Positions 49,647 through 63,115 are shown, counted from the first letter of the stretch. The stretch: DNA of 64,000 bases from Rusavskia elegans (GCA_011316305.1 SAUG01000114.1:1-64000), one strand, 5' to 3'. Notes: a model not told the origin generated them from the sequence alone. A program made the numbers and translations.

Positions 49647-49987
49647 TAGCGATATAATAGTTCTATTTAAAAGTAAGAAAATTAGTAGTTTAAACGACTA
49701 GAAAAGGTTATAAAATAAAATAAAAGTAGTCTATTTAGTTATTTATAAATTCGGTAGTTACCGGAGTATTTATAGATAGTAATATAACGATAGATTTTAT
49801 TATTCGCCGTATTAGATATTTTATATAGATTAATAATATATATCGGATCTATTAAAAAGTAAATAAAAAAAAGATTCGAAAAAAATAAAAAAGAATTAAA
49901 TATAAAAATATAATACTCGCGAATAATAATAATAATTATTATTAATTAACTCGGCTAGAATTACCGGGTTTATAAACTATTAAAAAT

Positions 49988-50086
49988 ATATATATAGAAT
50001 ATTAAGTTTAATTTACTAAAGTAGGCTTTCGTCTAAACTAAATATATAAAAAAAAGATAGCAGGGCTTTAGCGCCTAAATCTACTA
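49988..50086 (-). repeat. 5' LTR of the copia element
   Basis: Partner of 42,655-42,753. It carries more RIP changes (CAAGCTTGA became TAAGTTTAA). The bases just outside (AGGCTTGATCGGTACTAGCG) are less mutated. Confidence 0.7.
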
Positions 50087-50089
50087 GGC

Positions 50090-53000
50090 TTGATCGGTAC
50101 TAGCGCCCTTGGCGCCTTAGTATAGCTGTTATACGTAATACGTACTTCCAATAAAATATTCCTCTACCTCTAAATATTATTCCTTAATATATATTTCGCC
50201 GGTATCTAAACTTTATCGTTTCTACTATATCCTCCTTATCGCCGGGTAAGCCGATAGAGCTATATCGCCTAGAAACCTTTATAGGCGATTACTATAGAGT
50301 ATAGATAGACTTATATTTTCTATAAAAGAAACGGGAAAATATTTTCTATCCGGATAATATAAAAGTTTTCCTTTTTTTCTAATAGCTTTATAGCTAACTA
50401 GATACTATTTATATAAATAAAAACGGCGGCTAAAGATATTAACTAAGGAAATAAATTTAGAAATATAATAAAAAATCGATCTAGACTTTAGAGATCTTTT
50501 TATATACTTTTAGAAATTATAAGATAGTCTAACGCGTCTAAGCTCTCGTAATAGATTTAACTAAAATTATTCCGAAGTATCTTTCTAGTTTTAAAACTTC
50601 GAATTAAATATAAATCGCGCTAGTTATTTTATAAGGAAAATATTATCTAGCGATAATTTTCTAAACGAGGATACCTTATTTAAATATTAAGATAATAACG
50701 GTTAGAACGAATTAGGAATTCCGTTATAGAAAGAAAGATTAAATATATAAAATATCTATAAAGTCGAATTTTTATTTATTTTTAGTTTTCGTAAAAAGAT
50801 AGTTTTACGAGTCTAGACTTTTATAGTAGATTTAATAAAAAGTATCCCGAAGTATTTTACTAGCTTTAAGGCTTTCGACTAAATTATAAATTACGCTAAT
50901 CGCTATATCGTATCCTAGATAAATCTAAAAGCGGTAACTACGAGAGTTAATAACGACTAGTAAAGTAAAGAGAACTAAATAGTATTTTACCGGATTAATA
51001 TATTTTTCCTATTTATTTAAATAGTATCGATTAGAATAAAAGTTTCGTTTCGGCTAGCTAATTCTATTAATTAAGTTAAGTATATTTCCTATCGATTTAT
51101 ACTAGCGTTATCGTATTATTATTTCTATATAGTTTAATCTAGATTAAATCAAGTCTATTATTTATTGTAAGCGGTATTAGTATTAATTATAAAAATTTCG
51201 CGAAAGCTTTTAATACGGTCCTTTTAATTTATAGCGAGTATTTAGCTAATAATATTTAAAAGACTAGCGGTTTTATAAACTATATTTTCTTTTATATTTC
51301 TAAATATCTTTAAAAAAGCTCGCGGAAAGAAAATTATATTCTTTTCTATAGCTAGTATTTCTATTTCTAGCTAGCGTCGAGTATACTATTTCTAAAACAA
51401 AAATAAATATTAGATACTATAATATATCTAATAATATTAAAAATAAGATTCGCGTTAAATAGAAAATAGATATAAATAATAAAAAAGAGCTAGATAATAA
51501 CGGTTAGAATATATATTTTACCTTTTAACTATAAAAGAACCTTTTAAAGTATAAAGTATAAATAGTATCTTCTAACCTACTCTAGAGCTGTCTAGTCTAG
51601 TAAAAACCGGAATTTTACTAATATACCGATCATAACGAACGCTAGCGTAGCTAGAGGTATATTTTACTACTAGAATCAGAAGTACTTTACTTTATATCTA
51701 TTAAACTGTAGAGAAATAGAGATAGGGGATTACTTAATTACTAAATAGCTTTAACGAATACTATCTTTTAAATCGAGTTATATTTTAGCCCTTTATATAT
51801 TCTATATTATCGCATTTTTTCTATACTAGATATTATTTATTATTTCTATCGTTTACCTTCTAATAGAAGCTATTATTATATTTTTAGATTAAATTTCTAT
51901 CTAGCGTTCCCTTTTCCTATCTTCTATTATATCTCGTCTATTCTAGACTATATAAACTCTCGTCCGTTTTATCGATTAATTTCTAAATTAACTTTTCTAT
52001 TCCGTCTCTTTTAATTCTACTAGAACGATCTATCTGATTTTCTATCTATTAATTAAATAGGATCTTATAATACGAGGTATATAGCTAAATATTATATAAA
52101 ACGAGGATTTTATTATAGATTGTTTTATCTACTATTTTATCTACTATATAGATATTAGCGAAATTAACTAATATTTAGTTTTTAGGGTCGATAAAGGTAA
52201 AATCTCTATATATATTAAAAATATCCTATTCTATACTATATTATTTTATAAAAACCGGATAGCCGTTAAATTTCTCTTTTATAAAATAGTTTACTATACT
52301 TCTAATAAATAGAAAACTCGGAAAATCTTCTTTAACGTAGTTATAGTTAGCGTAAAGGAAATCTAGACTAAAATCTATTAAATCTTTTGTAAAAGCCTAG
52401 AAATATATATCGGCGGTATTAGATATTAAGATTCTATTAGACGCTATCGCGGAAATACTACTAGTTATTAGTTCTAATACTATAGCCGTTAAATTATTAG
52501 ATTAAACGAAGAGGATATTACTTTTAATATTTCTATTCGATCGATATATATATATATATATATTTAATTAATTTATATATACAAAATCAAAATATATATA
52601 CTTTACTTCGCCGAATTTATATTATCTTTAAATGAGGTTATAGCGGCGCGGACTATAGATAGAATACGCTATATTATATAGTAGTAAATAAAGTAGAATA
52701 ATAATAATTCTATATAAAGTACTATCTTTTCCTAATTTTTTTAAAGTAGTTTTAATACGAAATATAATATTACTAGCTAAAATAAATAAATCTAAATTTC
52801 CGGAATATCCGGCGGATCTGTTAATAGTATAGTAAAAAACCGAAACTAATCGAGTATCGATACTATAAAAGTAAATAAAATAAAACGAATTTTATTTATA
52901 TCGACGTTATTATTTTTATATTTTTCCGTTTAATTTAATCCTATTTCTTCTCCTATATTAAATCTATTTTATAAAAACCGTATATATAATAGTAGTAAGA

Positions 53001-53100
53001 TATAATTTTATATTATATATTCTAAAAATAATATTCGATTTTATACTATTAGATTATAACTACTAGAATATCTTCCGGTAAAAATAAAAAAAAAAGAAAC
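50090..53100. other. Unclassified RIP-mutated DNA (about 3 kb)
   Basis: AT-rich, RIP-type sequence. Plus-strand frames are fairly open apart from TAG/TAA (for example near 50,210-50,340 and 51,950-52,400), so it was probably coding, but no family could be recognised. A short (TA)n run lies at about 52,547-52,562. Confidence 0.45.
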
Positions 53101-53104
53101 TATA

Positions 53105-53190
53105 TTGTACCAATACTTGATTTGCTCACTGGTTTACCGGGTATCAAAACCAAAACAAATAACCAAATAAATAAATTAACTTAAAAAAAA
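53105..53190 (+). mobile_element. Short end fragment of the retroposon family
   Basis: The plus strand reads CTTGATTTGCTCACTGGTTT, ACCGGGTATC and AAAACCAAAACAAATAACCA, the reverse complement of the first about 75 bp of the family. Six bases (GGTTCG in the family orientation) are missing. As at 12,078, only the GGTTTTGG side is retained, which fits truncation from the other end. Confidence 0.65.
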
Positions 53191-56100
53191 TAGCTAAATA
53201 TATATCTTTTTGAATATAATAAATAGAATAGTTTATTAATATCAATATTTTCTTTAGTATATATATTTCAAAGAAGGTACCGTTATAAAGTTAATAGACC
53301 TAGTACATTTAGTATATATATTTAAAAAAAAGTATCTCTATAGATCTAATAGATCTAGTATTAAATAAAACGAATTTAGAAAAAATATAATATATATTAA
53401 GTATGAAAACCTTAAAAGAAATATAAAGTCCGCTATATAGTAATAATAATAACGATTTAAAAGAAACCTAATAAACAAAATCTATAAATCTATAGTATCG
53501 GATCTATATTCGATTTAAAACTAATAAAAAAATAGAATTTAGACTTTTATAAAGTTTATATAATCTTTATTATAGATTAGGAACTGCCGAAAATCGATAG
53601 AATATTTAGGTCCTTAAATCCGTTCGGCGAAAATAGTATTAATATAGTAAAAATCGGCGAGAACTCTAAAATCGTATAGAATAAAAAGTATTTCCGCTAG
53701 TATTTACCTATTCCGAAGCCCGAAATCTTAGAATATAGATGTTTATTAAAATAAAAAGTATATATTAATTAATTAAGGATAGAAAAATATAATATTCTAG
53801 TAATATCAATAGATTTTATAGTCTAGGCTATTTATTATAAAAGGATAACTAAAAAGGCCCGGTAGTAAAAAGCTAAAAAAAAGCCCGAAAACTAAATTAT
53901 ATTAGATAAAACTATAAGTTTCATTAGATATAATTATAATAGAATTTCCGAGATTAATACTAAATATTTACTAAATAAATAATAATTATCTAAAATAAAA
54001 ACGCTTTTTATTATTCTATTTACTTATAATTTTAGTATATTTTTAAATATTAATCTATTAGAAATGCGACTATTTTTATATATCGATATATAGAATACCT
54101 TATAGTTTTAAAAGTTATATCTACTACGAACGTTTAAAATTTAAAGTTTATTAAAGCCTGGAATAGTATACGCGTTACTATAAAGTTAAAATATAAAAAT
54201 AACTAAAAATAATACTATAGGTAGTTATTTATTTGCTAAATATAATTAAATTAGCTATTAACTATAGCGGTCTAGTAAGAACTTTATTTATAGCAGAAAC
54301 GTTAGCCGAGTTTAGATACAGAATTCTAGATATAAATCTTTTAAAAAGACCGGCTAAATATAGTCCGATAACTACTTTTTTATAGTAAAATAATAGTACT
54401 CTTTTAGCTTTCTTACCGAGAATCGGATTCCTTTTATTATTAAATATAGTAGAAGTTAAAACCTACTTTAGTGTTAAAAGAAAAAAGGTCGGAATACAAA
54501 TTTAGATAAAACGGATTTTTACTAGATCTAGCGATAGCGAATAAATCTAATATTCGGTTATAGTTTTTTTAAACGAGTAATAATAAATCTAGTTCCGGAT
54601 CTAGAACTACGAATAAATATAGAAATATATTTATTTTTTATTTTTTCGAATCTAAAGTCGAATATATTTTTACGCGGTAGTTATATAGTTCCGCGCTATC
54701 TAAAAATAAAATATTAAAACTTTTTAATAATATAAAATTAAAAGAAATATAGAAAAACTAGAATTACTATAACGCCGATAAATAGTAGAGAAATTATATA
54801 AAATACCTTATAGTATAAAAGACGATAAACTAGTTATAGCGACCTTTTAGTCTTCGATTAACTATATAGAGAAAATACTAGAAACCTTTGAAAGTATCTA
54901 CCGCTCTATTTTATTTATACTCGAATTTATAATAGAATACGAACCTTTTATATTCTATTTAAATTCTATTTTGGTATAACTCTTTAATAATATAGATTAA
55001 AGAATATACTATGAAATATAGATATATAATCGCTAGTTATAATAATAGTTATAATTATCCGATAGTACGACTTTAGTATCTATAGCTATAAATTCGGATA
55101 AAATATTAATTGATTTAAAAAATAATATAAGATAGATATATATAATATATTTAACTATTAGTAATTTAAATATAAAAAGTCGATAGAATTAAATTATACT
55201 AGAGATATTTCTCTTTAGATTTATATCTATAGTAAAGGGTACTAATACTACCGAATAGTTTGTTTTCTACTATTTCGAAACCGAAACTATATTAGAATAT
55301 ATATTAACCTTCGTACTAGTATCTACTTCGCTAAAAACTAATATATAAAATAGTAATTATAAAAGTAGGAAGAAAAAGTATAGTTTAGCGATATATAGAT
55401 AGGAAATCGCGGCGTTATTACTTTATACTAGTAATAAAAACAGTAGACTACGAAGAATAGATTATAATTACCGGATTTAAAAAGGGCCGATAGTATTTAA
55501 TATATAAAATAAAGCCGAATAACTACTACCGGTTATATATTATTTCCGGAAAACTACTTCCGCGATATATATATAAGAAAATAAAACGCTAGATCTATAC
55601 GTAATAGATACGAAATCTATCTATAATAGATAATATCTATATATATCCTCGGCCTAATTTTACTAAAAAAACTTCCGATTATTAATTTATTCGTTCTATT
55701 TAAAGTAGTAGATCCTTTATATAATTGTAATAAAAGAATTATAGAAACTTACTAGAATAAATCGAAGAAAAATATCGATAGATATAAAGAAATATTAAAG
55801 GACGAGCTAAAAGACTACTATTATATAATAATATTAATAGGACCGAATAACTAAATGGAAGGTTTGTAATATTATTTTATCTATTAAATCTAAAAATATT
55901 TTATTGGTAGAATACTATTATATAAACGATTGGTAATAAATATAAAATATTTTCGAAGTATCTAGTACCTATAGTAGCGCCGCTTTTTAAATTCTAAAAT
56001 AAAAAAGCTACGATATATTTTATCAGAGCATTTGTTATTTTCCAAGCTTTAATATATTACTAGATTTACGATTATTCTATTTTAGAATATATAGTTTACG

Positions 56101-58257
56101 CTTTTTACCGGATAGATATATTTACGAGACTAATATTTAAAATATTCTAAAAAAGTAATTTTAACTTTTTAAAATAGTATATTTTATTCTATTATATCGA
56201 AATAATTAAATAGTATAATATCCTAGCTAGCTTCTATACTTCGTATCTAGAAGCTATCGATAAATACCTAATAAAAAAGTAGTTCGGATTAATAAATTAT
56301 AAGGATTACGCGTTCTAGATCCTATAATATAATATAAGACGGTCGAATATATTAACTATCGAAGGGTAGATAAAGTATATAGCTAGTAAAACCGAGGCGG
56401 TATTTACTACTAAACGAAAAATAACTAGACTTTTACTAAATTAAAATAAGCTAAAAAAGTAAAAAATTAGAAAAACAATCGAATTATAAAAATAACTTCG
56501 TCGAAAAATTTAATAAACTTTAATTTTAAACTAACGAATAGAGAAAAAAATATACTATAGTAAGTCGGTATCCGGGATTAAAATAGTTAGCGCTTTACCG
56601 AATATAATTATAAGATTTTAGAAATTAATATATTTTTAAAGGCCCTAGCGATATTTATCCGGGAGGTTTAACGGCGGGTCTAGAATCTAGAACGCCGCTA
56701 TATATATACCGATAGATAAAAGGAAAACTATATCTAGATAAATAAATTACTAGTCTATATCTACAGTAGAATTACAATATAGATATACGATAGAGCTAAT
56801 CCGGAAGATATAGGAAAATTAGTCGATAAAAAGATTAGATATTTATCTATATAGGAAGAAAAGTAAAGAAATTTATAAAATAACTATATCTAGTTCTATT
56901 TTAGACTCTATAGTAGTAGTTCTAAAATAGATCTTAATAGTAAAAAAGTAGTACGCCTACGGCTAATTATTACTATTATTAACGACGGAATAATAATTAG
57001 TAATTCTTTCGTACGATTTTCTAGTACTCTAGTAGATATATTCTATATTAATACCCGCGATACGGATAAGTTCTATAATATATATAAAACGCGGTTCTTA
57101 GCGTTAAATTAAATTAAATATCCTCGGAATTTTAAACTAAAGCGATTTGACTCTATCGATACTATCTAGCGTAGTATTTATCTATTATCTATATCTTAGA
57201 ATATATATAAACAGAATTATAGCAGTAAACTATATTATATTAATGAATATTTTGATTAGAATTAGTATAATATCCTATATAGTAACGAGCTCGTCGCTAA
57301 TCTAACTCTAACTCTAATTCTAACTCTAAAGCCGAGCCTAGTAGTTATTTTAAAAAAATCTAATTAGTAATTCGAAAAAAGAATAGCTAAAAACGATAGA
57401 TCTAGAAATATTAGATTACGAACTAATTATCTACTATTCTGACCGTAATTTTAGAAATATAAATTAAAAAAAAAAGATAATTAAAGAATTCTATTACGTC
57501 CGTAAAAATTTTACTATATTAGAACTACTATTTAATAGTAAAACTTCCGAAATAGACTAGAATTATATAGGTTAGACTAAAGTAGGCTAAAGTAAATATA
57601 TTCTTTAAACTATTTTAAATTCGTTTTATATCTATATCGATAGCTCTATTAGTTTCTACTATTTATTTTAAATCTAGTTTTAATTTCAAAAGAAATAGTA
57701 GATATAGAATCGATATATTCCTATACTATATTTAGTATAGTTTATTATAAAGAAATTTTAATATATTAAAAAACTAAATACCGATATTTAAAAAATAATA
57801 TATTATATATATATATTATATAATAGGATATTACCGTATTTTACTAGCTTTTTAAAAAGTTCTATCGAAATCTTATCGAATAATCTAGCGGGATCCTTTA
57901 TAGCTCTAAAAGACTATATTATAGATAGACGAGCTCGTCGCTATTTTGACCCGATATAATCTACTCGCTCGTACCTCGCTTCGTAGATTAATATCGGGTC
58001 TACTTCCGGACTCGTTTTAAAATCCGATTTTCGAAGCTATATTTATTATTAAAATAATACTTTCTATTTATAGTAAAATATTTATAGATTTTTTTTTATA
58101 TATTAATTAGATTAAATATATTCTATAAATAAAAATAAATAATTTAATTTTTACATAGATTTTTTTTATAGAAATCGAATTTTTTAATAGCTATTAAAAT
58201 AAATTTAACTAACTATTATAATATCTAAAAGATCTAATATTAATATTTTAAATAATA
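53191..58257. other. Unclassified RIP-mutated DNA (about 5 kb)
   Basis: Probably a large mutated transposon. From about 56,000 to 57,700 one plus-strand frame is open for long stretches apart from TAG/TAA (for example ASFYTSYLEAIDKYLIKK and YSKSVSGIKIVSALPN). I could not assign it to a protein family. A CTAACT-rich run lies near 57,300-57,330. Confidence 0.4.
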
Positions 58258-59090
58258 TAACTTTTGGTCTATAATATTAGATATATATTATATATATATA
58301 GTAGAAAGTTAAAGGTACTAGATTTAGATAAAATTTAGCGCCGGTCTAGTAAAGCTAGTAGAGCTATTAGAAATATTACTAATAACTCTAATTTAAATAT
58401 CTAATTATTTAACGCCTATTAGTTAAAATTTAATTATTTTTATTTCGTTCGGAAGCTGTAAATAAATTCTTTAATATTTATAATAATTGGTTTATAATAT
58501 TAACTATATATTACGTATATATAGTAGAAAGTTATAGGCGTTGGATTTAGATAAAGCTTGGCGCCGGCTTTATAGAACTACTAGGAATACTATTAATAAT
58601 CCTTACTTATATACGCAATTCTTTAATACCTATTAACCAGAATTTAATTACTTTTATATCGTTCGAAAGCTTTAAATAAACTTTTTAATATTTATTTTTT
58701 TAGCCTATAACGTTAGCTGCGTATTACGTATATATAGTAGAAAGTTATAGGCGTTAGATTTAAATAAGTTTAGTATCGGCCTAGTAGAGCTAGTAGTACT
58801 ATTATAAATATTACTAATAACCTTTATTTATATATTGAATTCACTAACGTCTTTTAATTAGAATTTAATTATTTTTATATTATTTAAAAGCTTTAAATAA
58901 ACTTTTTAATTTATATAAATTTTCGTCTATAACGTCAGCTGCGTATTATATATAAATAGTAAAAAGTTATAGATATTACATTTAGATAAACTTTAGCGCC
59001 GGTCTAATAGGGCTGGTAGGGCTATTATAAATATTACTAATAATCTTTATTTATATATAGAATTTCTTAACATCTATTAGTCAAATTTGT
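58258..59090 (+). repeat. Tandem array, four units of about 218 bp
   Basis: Units begin near 58,269, 58,491, 58,705 and 58,925. Each contains a CTATAACGTTAGCTGCGTAT-like opening, then TATATAGTAGAAAGTTATAG, TTAGCGCCGGTCTAGTAG, ATATTACTAATAACC and TTTAATTATTTTTATAT in the same order. Units differ by RIP transitions and small indels, so the array is older than the RIP. It ends near the pogo-like fragment. It may be the subterminal repeat of a transposon or a small satellite. Confidence 0.85.
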
Positions 59091-59439
59091 ATATAAAATA
59101 GATTATTCTATAGCGCTAAATAAATATTTTAAATAGAATTAAAAAGTAGCTAGTCATAACTATTAGTATAAAAGTTATTCCATATAGAAGAATCTACTAC
59201 TAAAAATCGAATTTTAATATTCGGTTACGTTACTGTAATTTTTAGATAGTTATCTATATCGCTTCTAACTTCTATAATAGCCCCCTACGCTAGACCGAAT
59301 CGGGCGGGACTAGTTCGGATCGAGAGCGATAAGCTTTTTTTAAATACGGATTTTTTTTCTAAGAAATCGGAGGTACCAAGACTTTTCTCGTTCGAATTTC
59401 AGTATTATATTTAATAACTAGATAGAAAAAAATACTAGA

Positions 59440-59994
59440 GCCGCGAATCGTATTACCAGGAATTATAAAAAGGAAAAGAAAGAGTTAGCTAAAACTAATA
59501 CTAAATAGCAGATTATAGAAGATAGGGCGTTTAAAGTCAAGATTATAGAACGGGAGAAATTAGTATAGAAAGCGAAGCGAATTATAAAAGAAAAAAGGAA
59601 TTTAAATTATCTAAAATTCTTTTCGGTTTAAACTTATAAAATATAGATATAAAGAATATAGATTAAACGGTTTTAAACCGGTTTAGAGAAATACTATTGA
59701 GGTCGTATAGTAATAATGGTAGAATTAAATAAATATCTATAATAATATAATAGTAATAGTATAGATAGATATTATAGTATACCGAAAATAGTAATATTTT
59801 AGTTATAATAAAGGTTCGTAAAGGCGTAATAGTATTGGCTCTAGTTATTCTATAAGAAATTCTAGGCTGCCTGTCGAATTTAGAAAACCCTAGATTATAG
59901 GAGTGGAATACCGAGATAATCAGAGCTAGTAGAACCGCCAGGGCTTCTATCAAAATTCTGGAACCTTCCGAATACTTTTTCGAAAACTCTGATA
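59440..59994 (+). mobile_element. 3' end of a Tc1/mariner (pogo-like) element
   Basis: The right terminus TTTTTCGAAAACTCTGAT, followed by TA at 59,995-59,996, matches the right inverted repeat of the 3,611-4,112 element. Just inside, CAGGGCTTCTATCAAAATT is shared with 4,058-4,076. Upstream, a plus-strand frame (59,467-59,610) reads KKEKKELAKTNTK*QIIEDR then AFKVKIIEREKL, a charged tail like the C-termini of fungal pogo/Fot1 transposases. The left inverted repeat was not found, so the element is truncated or its left end is mutated. Confidence 0.55.
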
Positions 59995-60011
59995 TATATT
60001 ATTACTATAGC

Positions 60012-60340
60012 TAAATTCTTTAATAAATTTCGATTATTTTTATAGAAATTATAGTATTTTAACGGTCTTGAATTTTTAAAAACCGCTATAATAGATTGTT
60101 TTATTAATAAATAAAATTAACGATTAAAACTAAATATTAAAATAAAGTTATTCTATATATATTCCAAGTAGCTATAGTAAATATAAAATAATATTAGAAA
60201 TTAATAATAATAATTTAAACAGTTTTATTAATATTTAATTTATTTTTTAAATATATTACTTTATTCCGTTTCTATTTTATTTAATCGATTAATATTATTT
60301 CTTCCGTTTTTTTTAGCGAGCTTTATTACGGACTATCTAA
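60012..60340 (+). repeat. Dispersed repeat, copy 2 (pairs with 1-327)
   Basis: It matches the first 327 bases of the window in the same orientation, about 60 kb away. It starts right after the pogo-like terminus and ends where the MITE at 60,345 begins. No coding content is visible. Confidence 0.7.
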
Positions 60341-60344
60341 TACG

Positions 60345-60527
60345 ATTATAAATCGAATCATATCGAATTTCTATTAATTTCTATTTTATAATCCGATTTA
60401 ATTTTCGATTTTAATATTAAAAACCGACCTGAACTATTTAGCGGGTCGGATCGAACCGATTCGTTAAAACTCGGGTCGGATTTTTAAAGTACCGACGGAA
60501 ACTCGTACCGAAATAGCCAGTCTACTA
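60345..60527 (+). mobile_element. Right half of a GACTGGC-family MITE
   Basis: It contains the family blocks TTCTATTTTATAATCCGAT, AAACCGACCTGAACTATTTA, GCGGGTCGGATCGAACCGAT and the right end CCGAAATAGCCAGTCTA. The left half is absent. Confidence 0.65.
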
Positions 60528-60737
60528 TTATTATTAAATAATCTAAAATTATAAATATCGTAATTTCGTCGAAAACGAAGATCGATAGAATACGATTTAA
60601 ATGTTTCGTCAATCGTTTCGTATTTAGATATAAACAGAAACTCTAGAGTAAATAGCGATTTTTTAAAATACAAATTTTAGAAAATTGTATAAAAACAGTA
60701 AATAATATCTTTTAACGTATTTATACTTTTTATTTAA

Positions 60738-62018
60738 TTAATTCTGATTTTGAATTTAATATTCGATAAACTAATAGTTTCGTAAATAAATCAACCGTTA
60801 GTATATCGATATTGAATTTACAATAGTAAAATTTATATTCTAATTTAATTGATATAAATAATAGTTGTTTAAAAATTTTATTTTTTTAATCTAGTAATAT
60901 AACGTATTCTTTTATTTATAATTTAATTAACGTAGAATATTTATAGATAAATCTACTTCGCAGTTATCGTTTTTATTTTATTTATTGATAATAGAATATA
61001 TTTTGTATTATAGTTTCGTAAATATTATAATTTACTAAAAATCTATATATATTTGTATATATTTACTACCGTAATAACTATATCTATTTATACAAATATT
61101 AACTATTTCGTTATAATCAAAATAATCTATATCGACTATTATAAAATTCTTTTTTTTACTATCTTTAAAATACGCTATCCGATTTTTCTATATTCTTTTA
61201 ATTTAATCGATCGAATAAAAATTCTAGTCGTAGTAGCCAGCGTTTTATTTAATTATTTTTTTAAAATTATAGAAATCAAAAAATACTTTAATAGTTTAGT
61301 AAAACGTTTAGAAATAGTTAATAGATTAAATATAGTTAAGACGATAACTATAGATAATTATTTTATAGTATAACTAGTTGCTATAGCGGAATTATTAAAT
61401 ATTTATAATTATTAAAAATCTAGATAGGCTAGTAATAGATTGCGTAATCTGGAAATCCAGCGGATCTAATATTTTTCGGAATTAACGAAATTAATTCGAC
61501 GGATCGAAGATTCGAATCTTTCGAAAACTAACTAATATCTAAGTTTTCTCTATCGATTAAAAGTTAATTTTTATACAAAATTCTTTAAAGAGAGAAATTA
61601 TATAATAGATTATTTCGTATTCGTATAAATCGATCGAATTGGAATTAAATCTAAAAGATTAAATAGATTAAAGTTTTATTAAATAAATTTAGATTAGCTC
61701 TAGTTACTTTAGATATTCTAAGTTAAATTTTCGATAAAATATTTGAAATTTTAATAATTACGTAATCTAATCGATTAGTACTTCTAGTATTTAATAATAA
61801 AAGATTAAAATCAAAATTCGAATAATAAAATCGTATATATATAATCAAATATATAGTATTTATATATAGTAGAAAACTTATAACCGAATAAAAAGTAAAA
61901 TAGTAAAATATAAATAAATAACTACGTTGTTAATTTTATCTGACGAATTATATATTTTTAGCTGTATTAATTTCTATATACGTAAATATAATAATCGATA
62001 CCGTATATAATGTTAATA

Positions 62019-62045
<27 letters not shown>
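60738..62045 (-). mobile_element. Retroposon copy (about 880 bp of its own sequence) interrupted by a SINE
   Basis: It begins TTAATTAATTCTGATTTTG and follows the family order up to 61,424. It resumes after a SINE (61,425-61,850) and ends in the family's (AT)n stretch plus TCAATATAG at about 62,045. The plus-strand frame at 61,053-61,373 (106 codons, TRYP-type segment IRYPIFLYSFNLIDRIKIL) is the RIP-altered version of the frame seen at 49,060-49,380. No secure target duplication is visible. Confidence 0.65.
61425..61850 (+). mobile_element. SINE copy inside a retroposon
   Basis: Head remnant GCGTAATCTGGAAATCCAGC, B-box region AAGATTCGAATCTTTCGAAA, a body with ACGTAATCTAATCGATTAGT, and a tail ending AATCGTATATATA. 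The surrounding sequence belongs to the retroposon on both sides, so the SINE is the younger insertion. Confidence 0.7.
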
Positions 62046-62049
<4 letters not shown>

Positions 62050-62965
62050 ATAGTTTTATATTAAAGTTTTTTTAAAGATTATATTTTATATAAAATAGAA
62101 ATTTATAATTTACAATAATAGATGTATCAATATATAAATCGCAAAATATTTGAAAAACGATAGATATAGAATTAATAGAAAGAAGAAAAATTAAATAATG
62201 TCGACGGGATAACTAAATAGAAACAATTCTATTGAAAAACGAAATTATAATCTTTAATCTAAAAGTTATTCTATAACGCTTGTTTTTTTTTCGATTTTAT
62301 AACAAATCCGTAGATCCGAGACGGATATCGTCTATCTAAATTTTTTTTTACCGAATTAGATATTGTTTCCGAGGCTTTTTACGTTCCTGTTTTATATTTA
62401 TTTTTTTGCAAGATTTTCTTTTTCCAATATTGCTGCTCGTAAACAACCGTCGTCCGAAAAAGCAAATACTGACGATATATTTTGTCGACACTTTCACGTT
62501 TACTATTAGATTTTAGTTCTCTTTCACGACCGAACGGAAAGGAAAATAGAAAGGAAACGGTTAATAGATTGGAGATACGAGATAATTCGACGAGATAATA
62601 ATAACGAAAATCGATATCGTTTATTTCGACGTTTTAAAAAAAATTCTTTTTAGTTATAGATCGAAATTTTTTTTTCGTAGAATAAATTAAAGTTTTTTTT
62701 TTACTATTATTTCTTTGAAACGTTTCTATTTCGTTATTTTATTTATTTTTAACGTTTTATCGTCTTTTTAAATTCTTTTGTTTCTATTTCTTGGAGGATC
62801 ATTTTATAGTAAACTTCGATGACTAATTTAGAAGAATATATATAGTCCGTCGACGAGAAATATAAACTGCAATCTAAAAATTTTTTTTTATTAATATTTT
62901 AAAATATATAAAACTCTTTTATATTATAAACAATTCGATAGCTATATACTATAGTTAAAAAGATT
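62050..62965. other. Less-mutated AT-rich DNA, nothing identifiable
   Basis: Around 62,380-62,560 CA and TG are more frequent than nearby (TTGCAAGATTTTCTTTTTCC, CAATATTGCTGCTCGTAAAC). I see no open frame, splice pattern or repeat match. It may be unique sequence mildly touched by RIP. Confidence 0.5.
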
Positions 62966-62967
62966 AG

Positions 62968-63115
62968 TTAGACTGGCTATTTCGGTACGTGTTTCCGTCG
63001 GTACTACGAGAACTCGTATCGAATTTTAGCGAGTCGATTAAACCGACTCGCTAAACGGTTCGGATCGGATCGAATCCGAAAATCCGACAGGAATCCGCTA
63101 AATCTTTTTAATAGT
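62968..63115 (-). mobile_element. Partial GACTGGC-family MITE, minus strand
   Basis: It starts GACTGGCTATTTCGGTACGT, the reverse complement of the family's right end. It continues through TTAGCGAGTCGATTAAACCG and CTAAACGGTTCGGATCGGAT, and stops where the retroposon at 63,117 starts. Confidence 0.65.

Larger units (their letters stand above)
42655..50086 (-). mobile_element. Ty1/copia LTR retrotransposon, RIP-inactivated, internally deleted
   Basis: Short direct repeats of about 100 bp (42,655-42,753 and 49,988-50,086) bound a minus-strand element. Integrase motifs lie near 45,160-44,920 and reverse transcriptase motifs follow at 44,890-44,440, the copia order (integrase before RT). The linker normally found between them is missing. 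A full-length retroposon (48,701-49,646) lies between the 5' LTR and gag, and a 740-bp minisatellite (46,183-46,922) lies upstream of the integrase. All frames are broken by RIP stops. Without the retroposon and minisatellite the element would be about 5.7 kb. Confidence 0.85.

Noticed and set aside
57300..57335. Telomere-like repeat (CTAACT)n
   Set aside because: Fungal telomeres are (TTAGGG)n/(CCCTAA)n; this run is short, has a different unit and lies within mutated transposon DNA.
59663..59953. 96-codon minus-strand gene
   Set aside because: The frame runs antisense through the end of the pogo-like element and consists of Tyr/Ile-rich low-complexity sequence typical of RIP DNA.
60464..60673. 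69-codon minus-strand gene
   Set aside because: Overlaps the right half of a non-coding MITE and has no family features.
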